64,000 nt of DNA from JACKJK01 sp046159835 (GTDB lineage: Bacteria > Pseudomonadota > Alphaproteobacteria > Rhizobiales > Tepidamorphaceae), in contig NZ_JBJXCY010000002.1 of the NCBI RefSeq assembly GCF_046159835.1, positions 1,178,001-1,242,000 of the forward strand, read 5' to 3'. The notes beneath the pieces were generated by a model. It saw nothing but the letters and a program-made list of their open reading frames with translations, was not told the DNA's origin and ran no database searches. Both the position numbers and the translations under genes were made by a program. Positions 53,931-62,102 of this stretch are shown here, piece after piece (position 1 is the stretch's first letter; each line of letters begins with the position of its first letter).

Positions 53931-56237
53931 TCAACCTTGCGCAGCCCGCGCCGCTTGAATCGCGTTCCAGACAGCCATCGGCGTTGCCGGCATGTCGATA
54001 TGGGTGATGCCGTATTCCCGGTGCAGCGCGTCGACCACCGCGTTGATGACAGACGGCGACGCGCCGATGGCCCCCGCCTCCCCCGCGCCCTTCAGCCCCA
54101 GCGGGTTGGTCTTGCAGGGCACGTTGCGGGTGTCGAACACGATGTCGCAGAGGTCGTCGGCGCGCGGCAGGCAATAATCCTGCAACGAAGCCGTGATGAG
54201 CTGGCCGCTCTCGTCGTAGACCGTGCGCTCCAGCAGCGCCTGGCCCATGCCCTGCGCGATGCCGCCGTGGATCTGCCCTTCCAGCATCATCGGGTTCACC
54301 ACGTCCCCGAAATCGTCCAGCACGGTATATTTGACGATCTCGGTCACGCCGGTTTCCGGGTCGACCTCGACTTCCACCACGTGCATCCCATTGGGAAAGG
54401 TCGGCGCTTCCGGGGTACGGCCCTCGGTCAGGTCCAGCGGTTCGGGCGCGGCCTTGGCGATGTCACCGAAGGACACCGACTGGTCCGTGCCGACAACCCG
54501 CGCCCCGTTTTCAAACAGCTCGACGTCCGCTGCGTCGGCTTCGAGCTTTTCCGACGCAATCTTGCGGATCTGCTCGGCCAGCTTGTCGCCGCCGGCCTTC
54601 ACCGCCGTGCCGCCGACGGGGATCGAACGCGACCCGCCGGTGCCCGCGCCAAACTTCACCTCGTCCGTATCGCCCTGGATGACGCGCACCGCGTCTGGGG
54701 AAATGCCGAGCGCCTGCGAGGCCAGCTGCGCATAGGCCGTGTGGTGGCCCTGCCCGTTGGACTGGGTGCCGATGCGGATGGTGAGGACGCCGTCCTCGCC
54801 AAGGGTCAGGCGCGCGCGTTCCTCGCCGCCGCCCGAGCACGCCTCGATGTAGAGCGCGTGCCCGATGCCGCGCAGCTTGCCGCGCTTCTTGGCCTCGCGC
54901 AGCCGGGCGCGGAAGCCATTCACGTCGGCCATCTCGAAAGCCTTGTCATGCAGCGCCTTGAACTCGCCGCTGTCGTAGACGCGGCCGATCTTGGTGTCGT
55001 GCGGCATTGCGGAGGGGGGAATGTAGTTGCGCTTGCGCAAGGTTGCCGGGTCCAGCCCCATGTCCCGCGCCGCCTTGTCGATCAGGCGCTCGATCAGGTA
55101 GGCGGCTTCCGGGCGGCCCGCGCCGCGATACGCATCGCAGGGCACGCAGTTGGTGTAGACGCCGCGCACCCGAAGTCCGATGTTGGGGATCCGGTAGACG
55201 CCGGAAATCATCGCCGAGCCATTGGTCGGCACGAAGGCGCCAAGCTGCGAGATGTATCCGCCGATATTGGCGAGCGTGTCGACATCGAGCGCGACGATGC
55301 GACCCTTCTCGTCAAAGCCCATACGCGCCTTCGAAATGTGGTCGCGGCCATGATAATCGGCGAGGAAATGGTCGCTGCGGTCAGCGATCCAGGCAACCTT
55401 GCGGCCGGTCTTTTCCGCCGCGATCAGCACCAGCGAATACTCCCGGTAGCAGAAATACTTCGTGCCGAACCCGCCGCCCACGTCCGGCGTGATAATGCGG
55501 AAACGCTCCTTCGGCAGGTCGAAGATGACCCCCGCGATCACGTTCAGCAGCAGGTGGACGCCCTGCGAACTGGCCTCCAGCACGTAGCGCCCGGTGTCTT
55601 CCTCTATGGAACCGATGGCGCCGCGCGTCTCCATGAAGTTGGTGACGACGCGGTTGTTCACCAGTTCGATTTCTGCAACCTGCGCCGCGCCGTCGAGGGC
55701 TTGTGCCGCGCCTTCGCGGTCGCCGCTGTGGAAGTCGAACGCGATATTGCCGGGCGCATGGTCGTGGATGACCGGCGCACCGTCCGCCGTGGCAGAAGGC
55801 ATGTTGGCGGCGACGTCCAGCGCCTTGTAGTCGACGAACAGCGCTTCCGCGCCGTCGCGCGCCTGCGCCTCGGTTTCCGCAACGACCACCGCGACCGTGT
55901 CGCCGACGAAACGCACCCGACTTTCGGGCAGCACCCGGAACTCGGGGATCGTGATCGGCGAGCCGTCGTGGTTGGCCGGCGCGTTGATGCTCGGCATCGG
56001 ATTGAGGTGGGCCGTATCCTGCGCCGTCAGCACCGCCAGCACGCCGGGCATTCCGCGCACCTCGTCGGCGTTGTGGATGGTGAAGTCCGCATGGGCATGT
56101 TGCGAGCGCACCATCACGGCACGCGCGGCATCTGCCGGGACCGTGTCGGCGAGATAGCGTCCGTGTCCGGTGATGAAGGCGGGGTCTTCCTTGCGGCGCA
56201 TCGGCCTGCCGATGCCGAACTTCATGTGCTGCGTCAT
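53931..56237 (-). CDS. Xanthine dehydrogenase-family molybdopterin-binding subunit (orphan)
   Basis: Large catalytic subunit of a molybdenum hydroxylase, 768 residues. The first cofactor motif GGGFGTK is at 254-260. The active-site loop reads AYRGAGR (369-375), the form II pattern, rather than the AYRCSFR of true aerobic CO dehydrogenase. The catalytic glutamate is Glu720 in LKGAGEAG. The FAD and [2Fe-2S] subunit genes that normally accompany it are not in the neighbourhood: a PEP mutase-like gene follows and tRNA-Gly lies upstream. Its substrate is unknown. The start may be ATG at 56237 or 56225. Confidence 0.9.
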   Translation of the reverse strand: MTQHMKFGIGRPMRRKEDPAFITGHGRYLADTVPADAARAVMVRSQHAHADFTIHNADEVRGMPGVLAVLTAQDTAHLNPMPSINAPANHDGSPITIPEFRVLPESRVRFVGDTVAVVVAETEAQARDGAEALFVDYKALDVAANMPSATADGAPVIHDHAPGNIAFDFHSGDREGAAQALDGAAQVAEIELVNNRVVTNFMETRGAIGSIEEDTGRYVLEASSQGVHLLLNVIAGVIFDLPKERFRIITPDVGGGFGTKYFCYREYSLVLIAAEKTGRKVAWIADRSDHFLADYHGRDHISKARMGFDEKGRIVALDVDTLANIGGYISQLGAFVPTNGSAMISGVYRIPNIGLRVRGVYTNCVPCDAYRGAGRPEAAYLIERLIDKAARDMGLDPATLRKRNYIPPSAMPHDTKIGRVYDSGEFKALHDKAFEMADVNGFRARLREAKKRGKLRGIGHALYIEACSGGGEERARLTLGEDGVLTIRIGTQSNGQGHHTAYAQLASQALGISPDAVRVIQGDTDEVKFGAGTGGSRSIPVGGTAVKAGGDKLAEQIRKIASEKLEADAADVELFENGARVVGTDQSVSFGDIAKAAPEPLDLTEGRTPEAPTFPNGMHVVEVEVDPETGVTEIVKYTVLDDFGDVVNPMMLEGQIHGGIAQGMGQALLERTVYDESGQLITASLQDYCLPRADDLCDIVFDTRNVPCKTNPLGLKGAGEAGAIGASPSVINAVVDALHREYGITHIDMPATPMAVWNAIQAARAAQG

Positions 56238-56416
56238 TGAGGGCCTTGAGGAACGAGGGATAGGTCGCGCCAAAATGCCCCCCGTTACCGGGGCAACGCA
56301 AGTCATGCGGCCAAGGCGGCGCTGCATGGCTGTTGCGCACGACGACCCGCCGAACATGTGGCGGTCGTCATTCGTCCGGCGGACAGCGTCGATACTGAAG
56401 AATATTCAAGAGAGAA

Positions 56417-56491
56417 TGGAGCGGGCGATGAGATTCGAACTCACGACCCCAACCTTGGCAAGGTTGTGCTCTACCCCTGAGCTACGCCCGC
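56417..56491 (-). tRNA. tRNA-Gly (anticodon GCC)
   Basis: Read on the minus strand, a 75-base cloverleaf with encoded CCA. The acceptor stem is GCGGGCG/CGCCCGC and the D-arm GCTC/GAGC. The anticodon stem AACCT/AGGTT carries TGCCA with anticodon GCC, and the T-arm is GTGAG-TTCGAAT-CTCAT. All arms pair well. Confidence 0.96.
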
Positions 56492-56686
56492 GTCCGTAGC
56501 GCCGGGATATCGGGTAAGTCAGCACGAATTGCGGCTGCGCCCGGCGCGAAGGTTGCCTATATGGCGCAACGCATTTCGGAATGCAACAACCTTTCTCCAT
56601 CGTCGGCTCAAAGCTTGCCCGCATGTGTGCGCATGGCTAGAACGCGCCCACATTCCGCTTGAAGCCTCAGATGGACCGCGCGCACC

Positions 56687-57223
56687 ATGTCCGAAACGCC
56701 TGAAGATCCCGCAGCCGGCCTGCCGACCTCGCCCGATGCCCTGTTCCAGCGGCTCCAAGGCCTTGGCATTTCAGTCAGCACTGTGAGCCATGCCCCGCTC
56801 TATACCGTGGAGGATTCCCAAAAGCTGCGCGGCGAGATAGACGGCGGCCACATCAAGAACCTCGTGGTGAAGGACAAGAAGGGCAACGTCTTCCTCGTCG
56901 TCGCCGAGGAAGAGGCGCAGATCGACCTCAAGACCATTCACACCCGCGTCGGCGGGTCGGGCCGCGTCTCCTTCGTGAAGCCGGACCTGCTGATGGCGCT
57001 TCTCGGCGTGCGTCCGGGCTCGGTCAGCCCGTTCGGGCTGGTCAATGACGGCGAAGCCCGCGTGTCCTGCATCCTTGACGAAAGCCTGATGCGCCACGAC
57101 ATCGTGAACTGTCATCCGCTGGTGAACACGATGACGACCACCATTGCCCGCGACGACCTGCTGACCTTTATCCGTGACACCGGCCACGAGCCGCAGATCG
57201 TCCCGGTTAGCGGCGACATATGA
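56687..57223 (+). CDS. proX: Prolyl-tRNA editing protein ProX (YbaK/ProXp-ala family)
   Basis: Trans-editing deacylase that clears mischarged tRNA-Pro, in this branch mainly Ala-tRNA-Pro. The 178-residue protein has the YbaK fold pattern: HAPLYTVEDSQKLRGEIDGGHIKNLVVKDKKG (35-66) with the catalytic-lysine region, LLGVRPGSVSPFGLVND, then NCHPLVNTMTTTI. ProXp-ala enzymes of alphaproteobacteria have this length. It is preceded by tRNA-Gly on the other strand and followed by the cnoX operon. Confidence 0.9.
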   Translation: MSETPEDPAAGLPTSPDALFQRLQGLGISVSTVSHAPLYTVEDSQKLRGEIDGGHIKNLVVKDKKGNVFLVVAEEEAQIDLKTIHTRVGGSGRVSFVKPDLLMALLGVRPGSVSPFGLVNDGEARVSCILDESLMRHDIVNCHPLVNTMTTTIARDDLLTFIRDTGHEPQIVPVSGDI

Positions 57224-57367
57224 GCGCGCAACCCGCCCGGACCCTTTGATTCCGCGCCGCGAGACGCCATCTGTGCCTTGAAACGTGTTAGATGTTGGCT
57301 GCGGGGCAGCTCCTCCGGCATCCGTGCCGGCGGTCCCGGCAACACGAGCCTGAAAGCGCAAGACAGA

Positions 57368-58291
57368 ATGAACCTGAATGACGGACTGATCGGATCGGCC
57401 CCTTCCGCCCCCGGCGGCGACGATCTCATCAAGGATACGACGACCGATACCTTCATGCGCGACGTGGTCGAGGCCTCCGCGCAGGTGCCCGTGCTCGTGG
57501 ATTTCTGGGCGCCGTGGTGCGGGCCCTGCAAAAGCCTGACGCCAGCGCTGGAATCCGCCGTTCGTGCGGCCAAGGGCGCCGTGAAGCTCGTGAAGATGAA
57601 CATCGAAGAGCATCCCCAGATCGCCGGCCAGATGGGCGTGCAGTCGATCCCCGCCGTCTTCGCCTTCAAGCAGGGCAAGCCGGTCGACGGGTTCATGGGT
57701 GCGCTGCCCGAAGGCCAGATCAAGGAATTCATCGGCCGTCTGCTGGGCGAGGACGCGCCGGGCGCGGACCTGGCCGAGGTGATCGATGCAGCCGATACCG
57801 CGCTGGCCGAAGGCCGGGCCGAGGAAGCTGCCAGCGCCTACGCGACCGTTCTGCGCGAGGACCAGGCGAACTTGCCCGCCATCGCCGGTCTCGCCAAGTC
57901 GCTCGTCGCGATGGGAGACCTGACCCAGGCCCGCGAAGTGCTGAACCACGCGCCGCAGGGCACCGAGAACGATCCGGTAATCGCAGGCGCCGTTTCTGCC
58001 ATCGAATTGGCCGAGCAGGCTGGCAATCTCGGCGATGCGGGCGAACTTGCCGCTCGCGTCGAGGCCGATCCGGCCGACTTCGAGGCCCGGTTCGACCTGG
58101 CAACCGCGCTTGCCGCGCGCGGCGACCGGGTCGGTGCCGTCGAGCAACTGATCGAGATCGTGCGCCGCAACCGCGAATGGAATGAGGATGGCGCGCGCAA
58201 GCAACTGCTGCAGTTCTTCGAGGCGTGGGGGCCGAAGGACGAAGCGACACAGGAAGGGCGGCGGCGCCTCGCCTCCGTCCTGTTTTCTTGA
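57368..58291 (+). CDS. cnoX: Thioredoxin-like chaperedoxin CnoX (YbbN)
   Basis: A 307-residue protein with an N-terminal thioredoxin domain and C-terminal TPR-like repeats (about 145-300), the layout of chaperedoxin CnoX, which protects substrates under oxidative stress and passes them to GroEL. The thioredoxin motif WCGPC (50-54) is intact, unlike E. coli CnoX, which has lost one cysteine. The cis-proline is in SIPAVFAF. ATG at 57368 was chosen for family fit. It is first in the cnoX-LonN-Trm112 operon, with a 19-base gap to the next gene. Confidence 0.93.
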   Translation: MNLNDGLIGSAPSAPGGDDLIKDTTTDTFMRDVVEASAQVPVLVDFWAPWCGPCKSLTPALESAVRAAKGAVKLVKMNIEEHPQIAGQMGVQSIPAVFAFKQGKPVDGFMGALPEGQIKEFIGRLLGEDAPGADLAEVIDAADTALAEGRAEEAASAYATVLREDQANLPAIAGLAKSLVAMGDLTQAREVLNHAPQGTENDPVIAGAVSAIELAEQAGNLGDAGELAARVEADPADFEARFDLATALAARGDRVGAVEQLIEIVRRNREWNEDGARKQLLQFFEAWGPKDEATQEGRRRLASVLFS

Positions 58292-58310
58292 AAGAAACGG
58301 ACACGTTCGA

Positions 58311-58973
58311 ATGGCGATGAACCCCAGCTATACCGGCCCCAAGGACTTGCCGGAGGTGATCCCGGTATTTCCTCTGTCGGGTGCCCTGCTGCTGCCGCGC
58401 AGCGAGATACCGCTCAATATCTTCGAGCCGCGCTATCTCGCCATGGTGGAGCAGGCGCTGGCCGGAAACCGGCTCATCGGCATGGTTCAGCCCGAACCCG
58501 GTGAAGGCGGCGGCGCCCAGCCTGACCTCGCCCATGTCGGCTGCGTCGGGCGCATCACCGCATTCCAGGAAACCGGCGACGGGCGCGTGCTCGTCACGCT
58601 GACCGGCATCACGCGCTTCAATGTCGTTGAGGAAACCACCGCCGACACGCCGTTCCGTACCTGCCGGATCGACACCAAGCCCTTTGCCGCGGATTTCCTG
58701 ATGCCCGGCGAGAACGAGGGCGTCGACCGCTCGCGCCTGATCGAGACGCTGGAAGCCTATCTGGAAGCCAACGACCTCGACGCGGACTGGGACGATATCG
58801 ACGACATGCCGAGCGAATTGCTCGTCAACCTGCTGTCGATGATGAGCCCGTACGGCCCGCGCGAGAAGCAGGCGCTGCTGGAAGCACGCGACCTGCGCAC
58901 CCGCTCGGAAATGCTGATTGCCATCACCGAGCGCGTGCTGATGGACGAACCCAACGGCGAAACGCTGCAATAG
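58311..58973 (+). CDS. LON peptidase substrate-binding (LonN) domain protein
   Basis: A 220-residue stand-alone Lon N-terminal domain. The pattern IPVFPLSGALLLPRSEIPLNIFEPRYLAMVEQAL at the start, then GCVGRITAFQETGDGRVLVTLTG, identify it. It lacks the ATPase and protease parts of Lon. In alphaproteobacteria it lies between cnoX and the Trm112-like gene, as here, suggesting a shared role in protein quality control; its target is not known. The gap to the downstream gene is 10 bases. Confidence 0.9.
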   Translation: MAMNPSYTGPKDLPEVIPVFPLSGALLLPRSEIPLNIFEPRYLAMVEQALAGNRLIGMVQPEPGEGGGAQPDLAHVGCVGRITAFQETGDGRVLVTLTGITRFNVVEETTADTPFRTCRIDTKPFAADFLMPGENEGVDRSRLIETLEAYLEANDLDADWDDIDDMPSELLVNLLSMMSPYGPREKQALLEARDLRTRSEMLIAITERVLMDEPNGETLQ

Positions 58974-58983
58974 GACGCACACG

Positions 58984-59196
58984 ATGACCTCAAGCGACGA
59001 CACCGCACCGCGCCCCGCAGCCGGCTATATGGATCCCAAGCTGCTGGAAATCCTCGTCTGCCCCGTCACCAAGACGGTGCTGGAATACGACTCCGCAAAG
59101 CAGGAACTCATCAGCCGCGCCGCCAAGCTCGCCTATCCGATCCGCGACGGCATCCCGATCATGCTGCCGGGCGAGGCGCGCGCGCTCGAAGCTTGA
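58984..59196 (+). CDS. Trm112-family protein
   Basis: A 70-residue protein of the Trm112/YcaR (UPF0434) family. The pattern is LLEILVCPVTKTVLEYD (25-41), then KLAYPIRDGIPIMLPGEAR at the end. Eukaryotic and archaeal Trm112 activate several SAM methyltransferases; bacterial members are small zinc-ribbon-like proteins, though here only one Cys (CP) is kept, as is usual in this class. It is the last gene of the cnoX operon and converges on the UbiH-like gene. Confidence 0.92.
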   Translation: MTSSDDTAPRPAAGYMDPKLLEILVCPVTKTVLEYDSAKQELISRAAKLAYPIRDGIPIMLPGEARALEA

Positions 59197-59217
59197 TCTG
59201 GTTTTCGCGGTAACGTC

Positions 59218-60474
59218 CTAGAGCGGCAGCCCCGTCACCAGTTTGGGCGGCGTGCCGGTGATGCCGGCCGCTTCGCGCAGCAGCCCGCGTTTCAGCGGTC
59301 CAGTGCGCTCCACCAGTCCCATGCCGATATCGCGGATCGCGCGCAGCGGCCCAAAATCCGGGCGGAACAGCCGGTTCAGCCCGTCGGTCGCCATCGCCAT
59401 CTGGAACACGTCGAACCGCCGCCAGCGCTCGTAGCGGGTGAGCTGGGTGAGCGATCCCGGGTCCATCCCGAGGCGCACGGTGTCGACGATCGTTTCCGCC
59501 AGCGCCGCGACATCCTTCAGCCCAAGATTGAGGCCCTGTCCCGCAAGCGGGTGAACCTTGTGGGCCGCATCGCCCAGCAGCGCGATGCGCTGCGCTGCGA
59601 AACTGCGCGCCAGCATCAAGCCCAGCGGGAACCCGCCGCGCGGCCCGTCGAGTTCGAACTCGCCAAGCTCCGGCCCGGCACGCAGGCCAAGCTCGCCGAG
59701 GAAACTGAAATCGTCGAGATCGAGCAGGCGCCTGGCGCGCGGCGTTTCCTCGCTCCACACGACCGACGAGCGATTACCCGGAAGCGGCAGCAATGCGAAT
59801 GGCCCGCCGGGCAGGAAATGCTGGAAGGCGCGGCCTTCATGGGGAAATTCATGGGCGACCGTGGTCACGATGCCGGTCTGCCCGTAGTCCCATTCCACGC
59901 ACTTGATGCCGGCCATGTGGCGCAGCGGCGAGCCGACACCGTCGGCAGCCACCACGAGGCGCGCGCGGACCTGCTCGCCGGACGCGGTGTCCAGCGTCGC
60001 GCTCGCGCCAGTGGCATCGAACCCGGTGACGGTCGTGCCGCCGCCAATCGCGATGGCTGTTGCCTTCGCTGCCGAATGCAGCGCCTTGTGCAGCGCGCCC
60101 GCCGGCACGATCCAGGCCAGCGGCTCGTCGCTGTCTTCCTCGCCGCCAAGATTGAGCAATGAGGGGCGAACAGCATCGCGCAGCGGCGTATCGCTGATGA
60201 CCATTTTCTCGGCCACGCCGCTTTGGCCGGCAACGTCGGCCCACACGCCAACGGCTTCCAGAACCCGGCGCGGCCCTTCAGCAATGGCCCAGCCGCGCGG
60301 ATCATCGGAGGGTTCGCCCTGCCCGCGCTCAATCACCGTCACGTCGAGGTCGACGCCGGGCGCTGCCTTCAGTGCCAGTGCCAGTGCAAGGCCGGCAGGC
60401 CCTGCGCCCACGATGGCGACATCGTGGACATACGTTGCCGCGCCTTGCGCCGTGTTGGATGCCGTGCTTTCCAT
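59218..60474 (-). CDS. UbiH/UbiF-family FAD-dependent ubiquinone biosynthesis hydroxylase
   Basis: Class A flavoprotein monooxygenase of 418 residues, expected to hydroxylate a ring position of the ubiquinone precursor. The FAD-binding GAGPAGLA is at 23-30, and the second FAD motif with the DG loop is in VVAADGVGSPLRH. LLGDAAHKVHPLAGQGLNLGLKD is the classical GD motif. The family (UbiH/UbiF/VisC/COQ6) is paralogous, so the exact ring position cannot be assigned; alphaproteobacteria often use UbiL-type enzymes with wide regiospecificity. It is divergent from tesB over a 112-base spacer. Confidence 0.9.
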   Translation of the reverse strand: MESTASNTAQGAATYVHDVAIVGAGPAGLALALALKAAPGVDLDVTVIERGQGEPSDDPRGWAIAEGPRRVLEAVGVWADVAGQSGVAEKMVISDTPLRDAVRPSLLNLGGEEDSDEPLAWIVPAGALHKALHSAAKATAIAIGGGTTVTGFDATGASATLDTASGEQVRARLVVAADGVGSPLRHMAGIKCVEWDYGQTGIVTTVAHEFPHEGRAFQHFLPGGPFALLPLPGNRSSVVWSEETPRARRLLDLDDFSFLGELGLRAGPELGEFELDGPRGGFPLGLMLARSFAAQRIALLGDAAHKVHPLAGQGLNLGLKDVAALAETIVDTVRLGMDPGSLTQLTRYERWRRFDVFQMAMATDGLNRLFRPDFGPLRAIRDIGMGLVERTGPLKRGLLREAAGITGTPPKLVTGLPL

Positions 60475-60586
60475 GCTCGCAACTTCGCGCCGAAGTCACC
60501 ACTCTGCAAGCAGCCTTCCGCGCCTTGTCCTTGTCTCTTGCGGGCCCAGTCCCCGCGTCCTCTCATAGATATTGCTCGCCAGCGCC

Positions 60587-61477
60587 ATGTCCACGCCAGA
60601 TAAACCCGCGAACAAGTCCACGCCGATCGAGAAACTCGTCGCCAACCTCGAACTGGAGCAGATCGAGGTCAATCTGTTTCGCGGCGAATCGATCCCCACC
60701 GACTGGAAGCGCGTTTACGGCGGACAGGTGATCGCGCAGGCGCTGATGGCTGCCGCGCGGACGGTTGAAGGCCGGCCGGTGCATTCGCTGCACGCCTATT
60801 TCATCCTGCCCGGCGATACCGAAGCCCCCATCATCTATGACGTGGAACGCATCCGCGACGGCGGCAGCTTCACCACCCGCGTGGTGAAGGCGATCCAGCA
60901 CGGTCGCGCCATTTTCTCCATGTCGGCCTCCTTCCATGCGCAGGAGCCGGGCGCCTTCGACCACCAGTTCCCGATGCCGGACGTGCCGATGCCGGAGGAC
61001 CTGCCCTCTGAAGCCGAGATGAGGGAACAGCTGAGCGACAGCGCGCCGGAAGCCGTGCGCCGCTACTGGTCGCGCAAGCGCGCCATCGAGATGCGACCGA
61101 CGTCCCTGTCCGACAGCCTGGATCGCACACCCTCGACGGAACCGCGCCACGTCTGGGTGAATGCCAGCGGCCGCCTGCCGGACGATCCGGTCTACCATCA
61201 GTGCTTGCTGGCCTATGCCTCCGACGCCTGGTTGCTGGATACATCGCTGGTGCCGCACGGACGATCCGTCTTCGATCCGCAGATCCAGGCCGCGAGCCTG
61301 GACCACGCCCTGTGGTTCCATCGTCCCTTCCGGGCCGACGAGTGGCTTCTCTATACGCAGGATTCGCCCTCGGCCATGGCCGCGCGCGGCTTCAACCGGG
61401 GCAGCATCTATTCCCGCGACGGGGTGCTTGTCGCTTCCGTTGCACAGGAAGGCCTGATCCGGCTGCGGAAGGACTGA
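60587..61477 (+). CDS. tesB: Acyl-CoA thioesterase II
   Basis: Cytosolic double hot-dog thioesterase that releases fatty acids from medium to long acyl-CoAs. The 296-residue protein has the N-terminal hot-dog part YGGQVIAQALMAAARTV and HSLHAYFILPGD, and the C-terminal part SLDHALWFHRPFRADEWLLY and SIYSRDGVLVASVAQEGLIR, which hold the Asp/Thr/Gln catalytic residues of the family. Length is normal. The ATG at 60587 fits the family start. The stop is only 8 bases before the first NtrC-type site of the glnK promoter. Confidence 0.95.
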   Translation: MSTPDKPANKSTPIEKLVANLELEQIEVNLFRGESIPTDWKRVYGGQVIAQALMAAARTVEGRPVHSLHAYFILPGDTEAPIIYDVERIRDGGSFTTRVVKAIQHGRAIFSMSASFHAQEPGAFDHQFPMPDVPMPEDLPSEAEMREQLSDSAPEAVRRYWSRKRAIEMRPTSLSDSLDRTPSTEPRHVWVNASGRLPDDPVYHQCLLAYASDAWLLDTSLVPHGRSVFDPQIQAASLDHALWFHRPFRADEWLLYTQDSPSAMAARGFNRGSIYSRDGVLVASVAQEGLIRLRKD

Positions 61478-61484
61478 CCGTCTT

Positions 61485-61501
61485 TGCACAAAAAGTGTGC
61501 A
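61485..61501 (+). promoter_or_regulatory. NtrC-type binding site, upstream copy
   Basis: TGCAC-N7-GTGCA, an exact dyad match to the NtrC consensus half-sites. It is the upstream of two such sites before glnK, centred 40 bases from the other. Confidence 0.8.
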
Positions 61502-61524
61502 TCATTTCCTAACGAGGTCTTAAT

Positions 61525-61541
61525 CGCACATTTTTCGTGCA
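61525..61541 (+). promoter_or_regulatory. NtrC-type binding site, downstream copy
   Basis: CGCAC-N7-GTGCA, one base off the consensus, about 90 bases upstream of the sigma-54 -24 element, the usual enhancer distance. Confidence 0.75.
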
Positions 61542-61625
61542 TGTGAGCGCTCCGGATATGGGTCGCTTGACGTATTGACCTCAAAACCCCTTTACAATCA
61601 AAAACTTAGGTGGACTCTGCGAGTC

Positions 61626-61642
61626 TGGCACGAGTCTTGATT
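61626..61642 (+). promoter_or_regulatory. Sigma-54 promoter of glnK-amtB
   Basis: TGGCACG at 61626-61632 (-24) and TTGATT at 61637-61642 (-12). The invariant GG is followed by 10 bases and then GA instead of GC, a near-consensus -12. It lies about 87 bases before the glnK start, with two NtrC-type dyads upstream, the classic nitrogen-limitation control. Confidence 0.75.
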
Positions 61643-61728
61643 CCCTGTTGGCCGGATACTCGTTCGCGCAGCTAGCCAAGTTTGGGCGGCGGGTCCGCAA
61701 ACGAAGCAACATGTAACGGGGTGACTAC

Positions 61729-62067
61729 ATGAAAATCATCATGGCGATCATCAAGCCGTTCAAGCTCGATGAGGTTCGCGAGGCGCTGACTGCTATTGGC
61801 GTCGAAGGGCTGACCGTCACCGAGGTGAAGGGCTATGGCCGGCAAAAGGGGCACACGGAAATCTACCGTGGAACGGAGTACGCCGTCAGCTTCCTGCCGA
61901 AACTGAAAATCGAGGTCGCCGTGGACGCGAAACTCGCCGACCAGGTCGTCGAGACCATCGCGAAGTCCGCACGCACCGGCCAGATCGGCGACGGGAAGAT
62001 CTTTGTCTACGGCATCGACCAGGTCGTGCGCATCCGCACGGGCGAGACCGATGCGGCTGCACTTTGA
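61729..62067 (+). CDS. glnK: PII-family nitrogen regulator GlnK
   Basis: Trimeric signal protein that reads 2-oxoglutarate, ATP/ADP and glutamine (through uridylylation) and blocks AmtB when nitrogen is plentiful. The 112-residue protein has the T-loop with the uridylylation Tyr51 in EIYRGTEYAVSFLPK and the C-terminal signature TGQIGDGKIFVYGIDQVVRIRTGE. It is linked to amtB (35-base gap) and expressed from the NtrC/sigma-54 promoter seen upstream, which is why GlnK rather than GlnB is the better name. Confidence 0.95.
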   Translation: MKIIMAIIKPFKLDEVREALTAIGVEGLTVTEVKGYGRQKGHTEIYRGTEYAVSFLPKLKIEVAVDAKLADQVVETIAKSARTGQIGDGKIFVYGIDQVVRIRTGETDAAAL

Positions 62068-62102
62068 CGCCGCAGCACAGATCAGGACGAGGTAACCAAT
62101 CC

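Noticed and set aside
53931..56237. Annotation as aerobic carbon monoxide dehydrogenase large subunit
   Set aside because: The active-site loop reads AYRGAGR, not the AYRCSFR of true CO dehydrogenase, and the partner subunit genes are missing.
56270..56300. Small hairpin CCCCCCGTTACCGGGG upstream of the molybdenum hydroxylase gene
   Set aside because: Short stem with a tiny loop and no tail; no known riboswitch or terminator pattern.
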